Shown here: in pieces, positions 1 through 7,534 of the stretch
Layout: each line of letters starts with the position of its first letter
Position numbering within the stretch: position 1 is the first letter of the stretch
Source: Candidatus Poribacteria bacterium
Lineage (GTDB): Bacteria; Poribacteria; WGA-4E; WGA-3G
Assembly (NCBI GenBank): GCA_022821495.1
Contig: JAJEDN010000125.1
Coordinates: 1-32,776 of the forward strand
Direction of reading: 5' to 3'
Length of the DNA stretch: 32,776 nt
Notes under the pieces: generated by a model
What the model was told of the DNA's origin: nothing
Database searches by the model: none
What the model saw: the letters and a program-made list of their open reading frames with translations, nothing else
Made by a program: the position numbers and the translations under genes

Positions 1-936
1 TTTACCGTGCTTCACACACTTTTGTTCGAGTATTTGAAGAAACTGGTAGAAGGCATGGTCAGAAACTTTACGACCCCAAAGCCGTTTCATGCCATCAAGG
101 TTCAGCGTTTCAAAAATGAGCGTATCAAACTCTCTGCAGAGTTCGGTCGCAAGTTTCCATTGCCAATCTGCTCGTTGTCGGGCGACTTTTCTATGGTGCC
201 TTGCCAAAGCACGACACGCACGATACCAATTGCCTGAACCTTTGACTTTACGACTCAGTGCCTTGCTCAGAGATCGCAACGTCTTCAGGGATTGTTTGAA
301 AAACTGCGGAGATTCTATCTTATCGCTTTCGCTACTTGTGAGGAATGTTTTGTTTCCATAATCAAACCCTGCGCTCTTACCCGTCTTGGGTTTGGGGTCG
401 GAATCCTCAACATCCTCGCACGAAAAGCAGATCCAATAGTCGCCGCACTTATCGCGTTTGAGGGTGATCGTCTTGATTATACCTGTCCAATCACGGTGTT
501 TATGGTAAGAGAACCACGTGTCTATACAATTGATTTTGATACGATTCTCTTCCAATGTATAGCCCGCTTGTGTGAACGTCATGGAGTTATATTTATGACG
601 CGGTTGTATTTTCGGTCTACCCACTTTACGCGTCGTTTTACCCGCTTTGCGGTCTTTGATATTATCCAAAAAAGCACCTTGCGATTTACCGTAACGCAAA
701 ACAACGTCTTGCACAACTTGGCTCGGCAAGGCTGCCCAATGTGGCTTTGTTCGTTTTTTCAGTTTCGCAACATGGGCATTGATGCGAAACGCTGATAGGT
801 TTTTACCAAACATCCGGTAATACCTACGTTGTAAACGCATGATATGGAGATGGATACTCCACATATCGTCAAGTATGTTGCCCAGCTTGATCGTATTAGA
901 TTGAGACTGAAGTTTGTATTTGCGGGCTTTTCTCAT
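1..936 (-). CDS. tnpB: IS200/IS605-type TnpB (OrfB), 3' end outside window
   Basis: The reverse strand is open from an ATG at 936 to the window edge (312 codons, no stop). TnpB proteins are RNA-guided RuvC-type nucleases of IS200/IS605 and IS607 elements. Visible family marks are a basic N-terminal region, a first RuvC aspartate in GFDYGNKTFLT, the block SRKVKGSGNWYRA, and the second acidic site in FETLNLDGMKRLWGRK. The C-terminal zinc ribbon and last RuvC aspartate would lie left of base 1. A stop at 943-945 upstream limits the start; 936 gives the longest and most typical N-terminus. It is homologous to, but clearly diverged from, the tnpB fragment at 32167-32776 in the same orientation. 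No tnpA is visible beside it, so it may be a non-autonomous tnpB-only (IS1341-like) element. Identification is firm; completeness cannot be judged. Confidence 0.9.
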   Translation of the reverse strand, partial: MRKARKYKLQSQSNTIKLGNILDDMWSIHLHIMRLQRRYYRMFGKNLSAFRINAHVAKLKKRTKPHWAALPSQVVQDVVLRYGKSQGAFLDNIKDRKAGKTTRKVGRPKIQPRHKYNSMTFTQAGYTLEENRIKINCIDTWFSYHKHRDWTGIIKTITLKRDKCGDYWICFSCEDVEDSDPKPKTGKSAGFDYGNKTFLTSSESDKIESPQFFKQSLKTLRSLSKALSRKVKGSGNWYRACRALARHHRKVARQRADWQWKLATELCREFDTLIFETLNLDGMKRLWGRKVSDHAFYQFLQILEQKCVKHGK

Positions 937-1095
937 GGTATATCACGTATCACGCTTTTATCCACTACTACATCGGAGGAAAGCACGGAGCCGAAAGACG
1001 ACACATTGTATGCTATTTTCCAACGTGATACTCTCATTATACTACATTTGTTATGTAGAGTATCTCGTTTATTTTTCTATTAGGTGCTTCGCCGT
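1..1095 (-). mobile_element. IS200/IS605-family element, left-end side (boundary approximate)
   Basis: The tnpB gene at 1-936 plus about 150 bases upstream of its start behave as one insertion. Similarity of the neighbouring YIP1-like protein stops at about 1096-1110, so the element end is placed there. The upstream segment carries a TATAAT on the reverse strand (1036-1041) and short inverted repeats (the gatactct/agagtatc pair around 1027-1065) that could be the left-end hairpin. IS200/IS605 elements make no target duplication and have no terminal inverted repeats, so the exact boundary cannot be read from one copy. Confidence 0.5.
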
Positions 1096-1302
1096 CTACA
1101 TCCGACAAGTTGAAGCATAGGGATTTGACGGAAGAGTGTTAAGGAACCTCTGTGTAAACGGAAAAACCATCCATGCCAACAACACGACAAGGACGCAGAA
1201 AACCAGGAATGCGACTCCCCATTTCGGCTTAGATTTCAACCGCGTAAACGTGGCACTCGGTCTCACAATGAGATCAATGAGGTTTTGCCAACTTTCTCTC
1301 AT
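1096..1302 (-). pseudogene. YIP1-family membrane protein, N-terminal fragment
   Basis: The fragment starts MRESWQNLIDLIVRPSATF, followed by KSKPKWG and one hydrophobic helix (about residues 29-50). That is the usual opening of bacterial YIP1 domain proteins, which are multi-span membrane proteins of about 200 residues with no settled function. Here the reading frame stops after about 68 residues, just before the tnpB element, so three or more membrane segments are missing. An ATG at 1311 would add three residues; 1302 aligns better with the start of the neighbouring paralogue (MKESLQNIGELI). The most likely cause is truncation by the IS insertion, possibly with deletion. The tail after LPSNPYA is probably not native. 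Confidence 0.6.
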
Positions 1303-1313
1303 GATTTCCATAC

Positions 1314-1702
1314 TCAGGTGGCAGAAATAACCTCAGGTAAAATGCTAATCCCCCACAAGATTACGGCTGTGATACGTGCCCGGGTCTTTTCTACATCGGC
1401 AAGGATAGAGACCGCTATTGCCATCACTACAATTAGCCATAAACTCAACGGGTTAATGTGACTGAGCAATATTGCTAACTTCGGTGCCACGCCCTCTCCG
1501 AAGAGTAAATGTAACCCCGGAATCATTTTTAGGTCTGCCGCGCTGGTGACATCCCCAACGTCTCTAAACACAAGGAGCAGCGCAGTGTTCACCAATTGTA
1601 TAACGCAACCGATCAGCGAGATGTGAATAACAGCAGCATAGATATGTCTAAATCTCTTGGTTCAGCTATGAGCTCCCCAATGTTTTGTAAACTCTCTTTC
1701 AT
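1314..1702 (-). pseudogene. YIP1-family membrane protein, frameshifted and internally deleted
   Basis: An ATG at 1702, preceded by a GAGG element, opens MKESLQNIGELIAEPRD, the same start as the paralogue downstream. This frame ends at a stop at 1613-1615. The hydrophobic C-terminal half (HIYAAVIHISLIGC, then INPLSLWLIVVMAIAVS) continues in a different frame to the stop at 1314. The frame change lies between about 1647 and 1662. The segment that normally holds the KPKW motif and first membrane helix is absent. This points to an internal deletion plus a frameshift, not a sequencing slip alone. Only 11 bases separate it from the second YIP1 fragment, so the two were a tandem pair. Confidence 0.55.
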
Positions 1703-1899
1703 GGTTCCAACCTCGTAGATTAGACAATATGTTATCCAAGAAGTTCTTTAAAATACGATAGTATAGAAAATGCCTACAAGACAACAAAGGTTTTCTCGCC
1801 TGCGTTTACAGGTATTGCGTCTTGTTTTTCTGCGAATTATATCGAAGAATCACAATTTCAGATTTCGCCTATAGCAGCACGGTTCTTAAGAATACGCCG

Positions 1900-3042
1900 T
1901 TACTGTTTACTTTTTTCTACCTCCAATTGTGCCTTTTGCCAGCCGTAATCCACGCCATCTTCATAGAATTTGTCTGGATGCTCCACTGCCCAAATTTGCT
2001 TATGGATAATCCAGTTTTTCGGGTCTAACGCGAGTGCTTTTCGCCATTCCGTCATCGCTTCCGCTTTCTTACCGTCTTCCAATAAGACGAGCCCGAGTTG
2101 AAAACGGGCAGCGGCTTCAGCGTTCGTCTTTGCCGATGGCTCGCTTGATGGTTTCATATCATGGAGCAGTGCAGCATTGTAGCCGGGATCTGACAACCAC
2201 TTCTCAAGCATCTCGATCGTTTTTTCATCTTTGACGTTGACGTTGAAGGGTGCTTTCACCAGCCGACCAGCCTCATCAATCATGACTCCGTAAGGGATAG
2301 CTTTGAGATTATAGCGAGTGCCGAATATATTCTGTGAATCAACGAGTGTAACAAAATCGGCATCCGCGGCATCATGCCAAGGACGCACGACAGATACACC
2401 TTGCGCATCAATGGCAATGGAAACCAAGTTTAGTTTTTCACGGTGTTTCGCGTAAAATTCCTGCCAGCCTGGCAGTTGTCCGCGGCAGCCTCACCAAGAA
2501 CCCCAAACATAGAGAAAAGTCTTTTTTCCACGGAAATCCCGTAAACTTCTTGGCGTATCCTGCAGATCGGGGAGTGTGAATTCAGGGGCAAGGTGCACTG
2601 GATGGATAACCTCCAATCGGTTGGCTGATGCTTCGTATATTTCAAAGCCAAACGTTTTTGAAAGATACGTAGGTTCCACATAAGTCACATCATCAATTTT
2701 CACAGCACCTTCTTTGTTATCTTGGAATTGGAGTGGGACACACAATTCTGATTCTACACCGCCGCATAAAACTGCCATCTCCGATTCTTCTGGATATTCA
2801 ACCTTCAATCCGAGTTGCTCAGCAAAGGGCTCCAAAGGCACTAACCATACACCATTTTTGGAAATAGGTGGCACAGTAAATGTGACGGGCTGTCCATCTA
2901 CTGAAACCTGAAAATCCTCTTTTTTCATACCATCCTCTTTAGTGAATCCTACTGGCGTGCTTATTACGGAAAAAAATATCACCAACATCAAAAATCCCAC
3001 AATAGTGTAAAACTTGCGAGTTGATACTATTGCAATACTCAT
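1900..3042 (-). CDS. Probable selenoprotein: copper-amine-oxidase-N-like + thioredoxin/TlpA-like + TPR-like tail, UGA at residue 184
   Basis: One frame runs from ATG 3042 to TAA 1900 with a single interruption, TGA at 2491-2493. If that codon is read as selenocysteine the product has 380 residues. Residues 10-32 form a membrane anchor or signal peptide. About 44-146 (FQVSVDGQPVTF, LVPLEPFAEQLGLKV) look like a copper amine oxidase N-terminal type domain. About 150-290 are a TlpA/ResA-like thioredoxin fold (APEFTLPDL, LRDFRGKKTFLYVWGSW). About 305-350 look TPR-like (ALALDPKNW). The UGA falls exactly where the thioredoxin motif has its first cysteine: W-G-S-W-U-G-C-R. A hairpin lies at 2461-2475. 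The start overlaps the cytochrome gene stop (ATGA). Expected role: periplasmic thiol-disulfide or peroxide chemistry. Alternative: a cysteine-codon nonsense mutation in a dying gene, but the reading frame is otherwise intact on both sides. Confidence 0.72.
2461..2493 (-). promoter_or_regulatory. Candidate bacterial SECIS element downstream of the in-frame UGA
   Basis: On the reverse strand, 15 bases after the UGA (2491-2493), there is a perfect 5-bp stem CTGCC/GGCAG (2461-2475) closing the loop AGGCT. The apical loop starts 20 bases after the UGA and has G at its second position. This agrees with the known bacterial SECIS layout: a small stem-loop just downstream of UGA with a guanine early in the loop, as in E. 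coli fdhF (loop AGGUCU). The hairpin is inside the coding sequence and keeps the frame. What is seen is the stem-loop and spacing; SelB binding is inferred. Confidence 0.6.
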
Positions 3043-3407
3043 TTTGTTTTTTTCTCCCTATGCTGCGCGTCATAAATCAGGAATTCGGTTATCTCTTCAG
3101 CGGCTTTTGGATTAAGTCCGGACCCCGGTTTCCGCATCATTTTATAGACATACTTTCGCCACTCTTCCGACGTGAAGGTAGAATTAATGGGACGTGCGAC
3201 GGTATGGCAGCGGCTACATTTATTGGTAAAAAGTTTATAAGTTTCCTGCATTTTCACAGGATAAGCAGTAACGTCAATAAAATTGGGTCCGTTATCCGCT
3301 GGATATGTTTTAGGTCCTGTTCGCTGCGCACGTAAGGCAAAGATCATCCCAATTGCTACTAAGATGATAACGCCCAAGACAGTGCCCCAGACAATTGCCT
3401 TTTGCAT
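3039..3407 (-). CDS. Membrane-anchored single-heme c-type cytochrome
   Basis: A 122-residue protein with an N-terminal hydrophobic helix (about residues 5-26) and a periplasmic domain holding one heme c motif, CSRCH (C64, C67, H68). Methionines at about 89-90 (KMMRKPGSGL) are candidates for the sixth heme ligand. The C-terminal helix (AAEEITEFLIYD) matches small class I cytochromes c. Role: electron carrier at the outer face of the membrane. Its stop codon overlaps the start of the selenoprotein gene (TGA 3039-3041, ATG 3040-3042), so the two are translationally coupled and probably pass electrons or act in one redox process. Transketolase lies 113 bases upstream on the same strand. The exact partner is unknown. 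Confidence 0.85.
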   Translation of the reverse strand: MQKAIVWGTVLGVIILVAIGMIFALRAQRTGPKTYPADNGPNFIDVTAYPVKMQETYKLFTNKCSRCHTVARPINSTFTSEEWRKYVYKMMRKPGSGLNPKAAEEITEFLIYDAQHREKKTK

Positions 3408-3520
3408 GTTTATATTAACTTGCTGATTGACTTTCTAAGTAAATTTTCCGACCAACGAAACACCGTCAATCGGCACGGTTTCAAAGCGCGTCTACTCAGG
3501 CGTTTTAGAGACCACCGCCA

Positions 3521-5359
3521 TCAAGCGATAACGTCCTTTACCTTTTGGACAATAGCACTTGCGCTGATACCATGGTGTTCTAAAAGTTCTTCTGGTTTTC
3601 CGGAGCGCGGTATCCCTGTAACGGCGAGTTTATGGACCCGAACATCTTCAGTCGCAACAGCATCCAAGACAGCATCCCCCAAACCGCCTTCAGGATAATG
3701 GTCCTCAACGGTGATTAAAATGTTGTTTGTTTCGGCTGCTGCTGCGATTAACGCTTCCGTATCAACAGGTTTAATAGAATATAGGTCGATAACACGGATA
3801 GCAATGCCTTCCGCGGCAAGCGTCTCGTGTGCTGTCAACGCCTCATGAAGCGTAACTCCGGCTGCAACAACAGTCACTTTATCTTCACTGCTTTGCTGAA
3901 CAACCTTACAACCACCGAGAGGAAAACGCTCGTCGGCATCATAGAGAATAACGGTTTTAGGACGTGAGGTCCGGAGGTAGACGATCCCTTCGTGTGCGGC
4001 GGCTTCAGCGACAAGCCGTTCGGCACTGACCGCATCGCTCGGATATAGTACGACTGCCTCTGGAATCGCCCGAAACATCGCTATATCCTCCAAGCCCATC
4101 TGTGAAGGTCCATCTTCGCCGATTGAAACACCGCAGTGTGAACCGGCATATTTGATATTCGCTTGCGAAATCGCGGACATCCGAATCTGATCGTAGGCGC
4201 GCGATAAAAATGCAGCGAACGTAGAAACAAACGGAATCTTCCCACGTTTCGCCAAACCGATGCCCGCGCCCACCAAATTCTGCTCAGCGATGAACATTTC
4301 AAAATATCGGTTCGGATGAAGTTCCATAAACTGTTCAGCATAGGTGGAGTTCTTGGTATCTCCATCCAAGGCAACAACATTAGGGTTTGCGCTGCCGAGT
4401 TTGGCAAGTCCCACGCCGTAGCCCCCGCGCGTTGCGATTTCTTCGTCCGGTGGATAGTCAGGCGGTTCACATTCGGTTTCAGGATCAACTTTCACGACCA
4501 CAGACGTCGGGGACTCACTCTGAACAGGAATATCTTGTAAAGGACCGAGTTCAGCTAACGCTTTGTCAAGTTCCTCACCTTTGGCAAGTGCCTTTCCGTG
4601 CCAGTTATCTGCATCTTCAAGGAATGAAACGCCTTTCCCCTTGAAAGTCTTGGCGACTATCATAGTAGGTTTATCCGTTGAGGCTTTGGCTTGTGCGAGT
4701 GCTGGTAATATTTCCTCAAAATTGTGTCCATCAATCCCAACAGTTTGCCATCCAAACGCTTCAAAACGCTGGCAATAGGTATCAACATCAAAGGCGTACA
4801 TAGTGCGTTGGCTCTGTCCAAGCGCGTTGACATCGACAATCCCGATCAAGTTATTAAGTTTGTAATGCGATGCCAGAGCCGCTGCTTCCCAGACCCCACC
4901 TTCGGCAGTCTCGCCATCACCGAGAAGCACGTAGACGCGATAATCGGATTCATCTAAGTATTTACCGTTGAGTGCCATGCCAAGCCCAAGTGATAAACCT
5001 TGCCCAAGTGACCCAGTGGCCACCTCTGTCCATGCAAACCGCGGTGTCGGATGCCCTTCCAAGATGCTATCAATTTGGCGGAGCGTACATAATTCTTCGG
5101 TTGGGATGATACCGGCTTCCGCGTAAGCTGCGTAAAGTAGCGGTGCTGCATGTCCCTTCGACAAAATGAATCTATCGTTGTTAGGGTGCTGTGGTTCGCT
5201 GCAGTCATAACGCATGGCATGAAAAAAGAGTGCTGAGACGATATCTGCAGCAGAGAGGCACGTGGTTGGATGTCCAGAACCTGCCTCCGATGTAGCGAGA
5301 ATAGAATGAATTCGTAAGTTAGTCGCCTTTTGTTTAAGAAAGTTTTTTACGGTTTCCAC
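3521..5359 (-). CDS. tkt: Transketolase
   Basis: Transketolase moves two-carbon ketol units between sugar phosphates in the non-oxidative pentose phosphate pathway, using thiamine diphosphate and a divalent metal in the cytosol. The 612-residue protein has the full three-domain layout in one chain. Visible motifs are SEAGSGHP near residue 30, SKGHAAP near 70, the GDGE start of the diphosphate-binding motif at 147-150 with the following VDVNALGQ, and the pyrimidine-domain block MFIAEQNLVGAGIGLAKRG that carries the catalytic glutamate. The C-terminal domain ends with VTGIPRSGKPEELLEHHGI. The length is nearer the compact animal-type enzyme (about 620) than the E. coli type (about 660). The start ATG is followed by ETVKNFLKQK. 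It lies behind an A/T-rich leader containing the CCGCAAGG motif at 5386-5400. Confidence is high. Confidence 0.95.
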   Translation of the reverse strand: METVKNFLKQKATNLRIHSILATSEAGSGHPTTCLSAADIVSALFFHAMRYDCSEPQHPNNDRFILSKGHAAPLLYAAYAEAGIIPTEELCTLRQIDSILEGHPTPRFAWTEVATGSLGQGLSLGLGMALNGKYLDESDYRVYVLLGDGETAEGGVWEAAALASHYKLNNLIGIVDVNALGQSQRTMYAFDVDTYCQRFEAFGWQTVGIDGHNFEEILPALAQAKASTDKPTMIVAKTFKGKGVSFLEDADNWHGKALAKGEELDKALAELGPLQDIPVQSESPTSVVVKVDPETECEPPDYPPDEEIATRGGYGVGLAKLGSANPNVVALDGDTKNSTYAEQFMELHPNRYFEMFIAEQNLVGAGIGLAKRGKIPFVSTFAAFLSRAYDQIRMSAISQANIKYAGSHCGVSIGEDGPSQMGLEDIAMFRAIPEAVVLYPSDAVSAERLVAEAAAHEGIVYLRTSRPKTVILYDADERFPLGGCKVVQQSSEDKVTVVAAGVTLHEALTAHETLAAEGIAIRVIDLYSIKPVDTEALIAAAAETNNILITVEDHYPEGGLGDAVLDAVATEDVRVHKLAVTGIPRSGKPEELLEHHGISASAIVQKVKDVIA

Positions 5360-5385
5360 TTTTTTATATTCCCTTTTTTTATATT

Positions 5386-5403
5386 CCTTGCGGTTTGGTC
5401 AGG
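5386..5403 (-). repeat. Dispersed leader motif CCGCAAGG, copy 1
   Basis: On the reverse strand the sequence GACCAAACCGCAAGGAATAT lies just upstream of the transketolase start. Related copies are at 10869-10885, 17808-17817 and 24016-24025. In three of the four cases the AAGG lies 5' of a start codon in an A/T-rich leader, so it could include the Shine-Dalgarno sequence. Confidence 0.4.
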
Positions 5404-5570
5404 TGATGTTGATGATTGAAAGCATTATTCCATAGATCCGTCTTCACAGACGGAAACCTTGCTAAAACTTCAAACGCTGCGAACCGAACTGCAAAGTCAT
5501 ATAAAACCTTTTTTAAGTATAGGTTGCCGTTAGCAATATAGCGTTGTAATCGGCACAAAACGCCAATAGT

Positions 5571-6284
5571 TTAAGAGCTTTTCGCGTTTAACTCATCTAC
5601 CCTGCGTTGTGCGGCTAATACGAGGTAGTGTCCTCGACAAGTTTCAACCAAGTCTTCAAGCGTCACAATGGCTTGAGAAGGGTCCTGTAATTTGATGTAT
5701 GCTTCTGCCTGCCAGTACTTCGATTTCGCGACAATTTCGTTAGGGTCATCTATTTGCGGCTCGGCATGTCGGCTCTCATTCTCGATAGCCTCCCCAAATT
5801 TCTCAATCGCTCTTTGATAATTTTTTTCTTCATAGAAGGCTGTCACTGCCTCCGCATAAGCGTAGTTGCTCTGTTCCTGTGGTCGGAAAGGTTCAACTTC
5901 TGGCGAGGGTAGTTTTAATGGAGGCGGTTCTACGTCTAAGTCCTCTAAATCATCTGAATCGTCCGAATCGTCTGAATCGTCTAAATCCTTTTCATCAGGC
6001 AGTGGTTCTATAGGTTCTACAAGTTGCTGTGCGTAAGCATCAGCATCAGCATTAACATCGGCATCAGCACCATCGGCATCGTCAGTGTCATCCTCTTCTT
6101 CACTCTCCTCATCTTCCTCATCATCATCGTAGTCCTCGATCGTTCCCGCGGTAGCTTCACGGAAAGCCTGAGAGAGCGCAGTATTAGGATTGTCATCCTC
6201 TTCGTCCAGAAATTCTTCCTGAGATTCCTCATCAAAGTCGTCTGTTTCATCAAAATCATCTGTTTCGTCATAATTAAGAGCCAT
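5571..6284 (-). CDS. Highly acidic low-complexity protein with C-terminal TPR-like domain
   Basis: A 237-residue protein I cannot assign. Residues 1 to about 125 are almost only Asp, Glu, Ser and Ala in short repeats (DETDDFDETDDFDEE, SDDSDDSDD). A proline-rich joint follows (EPPPLKLPSPEVEPF). From about 140 to the end are two or three helical hairpins of TPR type (YAEAVTAFYEEKNYQRAIEK, then KYWQAEAYIKLQDPSQAI), similar to the YbgF/tetratricopeptide style. There is no signal peptide, so it is probably cytosolic. The start is supported by GGAGG before the ATG. The DNA of the acidic part is built of 6-, 9- and 18-base units and could vary in length between strains. Possible roles are protein scaffolding or cation-rich partner binding; this is speculation. 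Confidence 0.7.
   Translation of the reverse strand: MALNYDETDDFDETDDFDEESQEEFLDEEDDNPNTALSQAFREATAGTIEDYDDDEEDEESEEEDDTDDADGADADVNADADAYAQQLVEPIEPLPDEKDLDDSDDSDDSDDLEDLDVEPPPLKLPSPEVEPFRPQEQSNYAYAEAVTAFYEEKNYQRAIEKFGEAIENESRHAEPQIDDPNEIVAKSKYWQAEAYIKLQDPSQAIVTLEDLVETCRGHYLVLAAQRRVDELNAKSS
5951..5990. repeat. 9-base microsatellite (GAATCGTCT units)
   Basis: Four near-perfect 9-base units, read on the plus strand as GAATCGTCC or GAATCGTCT, encode the Asp-Asp-Ser run of the acidic protein. Further short-unit repeats occur at about 6040-6090 (6-base GCATCA units) and 6226-6276 (18 to 21 bases). Confidence 0.65.
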
Positions 6285-6494
6285 TTGTTCCTCCGTTTTC
6301 TTTACACCGTTGTGTGCATGATAGCACCCGTATTAATTCGCGCACTATCCGATGTGGGCTATAGAACAAGATTTTGGTTGAGTTTCACGTGAGGATGGAC
6401 ATAAAAGCCCACCCTCTACGTTATTCTTTGAGTTGACAGACTGCATTACTTCACTAACACGAGTCTACAGGCTCCCTTGAATATTGACAGGAAC

Positions 6495-7325
6495 CTAATA
6501 CTTGACCTTCACATCCGCCCAAGTGGTTGTCATTTTATTTGCAGGTTCAACCGCCAAGACACCAAAATAAAGGCCATCTTTATACAGTTTTTCAATATCT
6601 TCTTGTTCCAAAGCAACACTGAAAATTGCCACTTCGTCGACAGCACCTAAACCAAAACGTGTGCCGCCGCAACAATCATCAAATCCGATATTGGCGGGAC
6701 CCGTATCAAGATCAATCGGATTTTTAGCCAGATCCAATGCACTCGCTTCTTCTGCATCAATATAAATATACCACTCGCCGGTATTGCTATCATAAGTGGT
6801 TGTGTACATGTGCCATTCGGTAATATCATCTGGGCCGACATTACCGTCATTCCAACCTCCCGGTTTATTCCAACAACCGCCATTGCAAACTGGCCATGCG
6901 ACATTTTTTGTCCCGCTGTTAGGATGGATAATATAGGCATTCCGTTTTTCAATTATCCAACCGGGTTGGTTCCAAAGGTCGGCTCCACTCTTCGCCCAAG
7001 CGGATACGGTGATTGCCTCGGTTGGGTTCTCATGGTCAGGAATCTGAACGTAAGCCGATTTACCATCGAATTCAAGTGCCATCCCAAATTTACCTTCAAC
7101 CCATTTCGGGTTGCCTTCAAACTCGCCGTCCAACCCGTTTTCAGAGGCATCGGTTGCGACTTTTCCTTTACCTTCATCAAAAAGCCACATTCCGACAAGC
7201 GTATCGGGATCAATTTCGGCTGAAGTAGTGGAAATGAATAGAACACCAAAAGAAAAAAGGCTGAAACATATAAGCGTTATACTCGAAAGCCAGAACCTTC
7301 GAGAAAAAATAACATTGAAATTCAT
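6495..7325 (-). CDS. Secreted LamG/concanavalin-like domain protein
   Basis: A 276-residue exported protein. The N-terminus has a signal peptide with a long hydrophobic stretch (SSITLICFSLFSFGVLF) and a likely cleavage after STTSA near residue 36. The rest is one LamG-type jelly roll: LVGMWLFDEGKGKVATDAS at the start, the strand ALEFDGKSAYVQIP, TVSAWAK, WHMYTTTYDSNTGEWYIYID, and AVDEVAIFSVALEQEDIEKLYKDG at the end. Cysteines cluster in VCNGGCW and DDCCGG. Such domains bind sugars or mediate surface adhesion and are often attached to larger enzymes; here it stands alone. The start at 7325 is preferred over an ATG at 7337 because the GGAGG element lies between them. It has its own promoter at 7403-7432, divergent from the bactofilin-like gene. 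Confidence 0.82.
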   Translation of the reverse strand: MNFNVIFSRRFWLSSITLICFSLFSFGVLFISTTSAEIDPDTLVGMWLFDEGKGKVATDASENGLDGEFEGNPKWVEGKFGMALEFDGKSAYVQIPDHENPTEAITVSAWAKSGADLWNQPGWIIEKRNAYIIHPNSGTKNVAWPVCNGGCWNKPGGWNDGNVGPDDITEWHMYTTTYDSNTGEWYIYIDAEEASALDLAKNPIDLDTGPANIGFDDCCGGTRFGLGAVDEVAIFSVALEQEDIEKLYKDGLYFGVLAVEPANKMTTTWADVKVKY

Positions 7326-7402
7326 TGGGACCTCCATTTGTACAATTCAAGCATTTCTAACCGCTACTTAAGATACAAATCGCCTAAAACACTCATATAC
7401 TT

Positions 7403-7432
7403 ATCGTATCAGATTCAGACGGTACATGTCAA
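7403..7432 (-). promoter_or_regulatory. Sigma70-type promoter for the LamG gene
   Basis: On the reverse strand, TTGACA (7427-7432), an 18-base spacer and TACGAT (7403-7408) lie 78 bases upstream of the LamG start. Confidence 0.6.
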
Positions 7433-7471
7433 GCGAAAACTAAATGATCTTGGGGTAAATTAGAAAAAGCG

Positions 7472-7500
7472 TTGACATCGTAGAAAATTTCGCCTACAAT
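7472..7500 (+). promoter_or_regulatory. Sigma70-type promoter for the bactofilin-like/VWA operon
   Basis: TTGACA (7472-7477), a 17-base spacer and TACAAT (7495-7500) lie 35 bases before the ATG at 7535. This is close to consensus. It is back to back with the LamG promoter, about 40 bases apart. Confidence 0.7.
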
Positions 7501-7534
7501 GTCTTCATATATTTTAGATAAAGCGTAGGGAAAC

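Noticed and set aside
292..795. A 167-codon plus-strand frame
   Set aside because: It is the complement of tnpB; the reverse strand has the full TnpB signature.
1753..1826. Inverted repeat ACAAGAC/GTCTTGT with an inner CCTG-type stem downstream of the selenoprotein gene
   Set aside because: Arms are only 7 bases with a long loop and no T run; too weak to call a terminator or mobile repeat.
2430..2681. An 83-codon minus-strand frame overlapping the UGA region
   Set aside because: It is out of frame with the thioredoxin-like gene, has no domain, and is rich in residues typical of a shadow frame.
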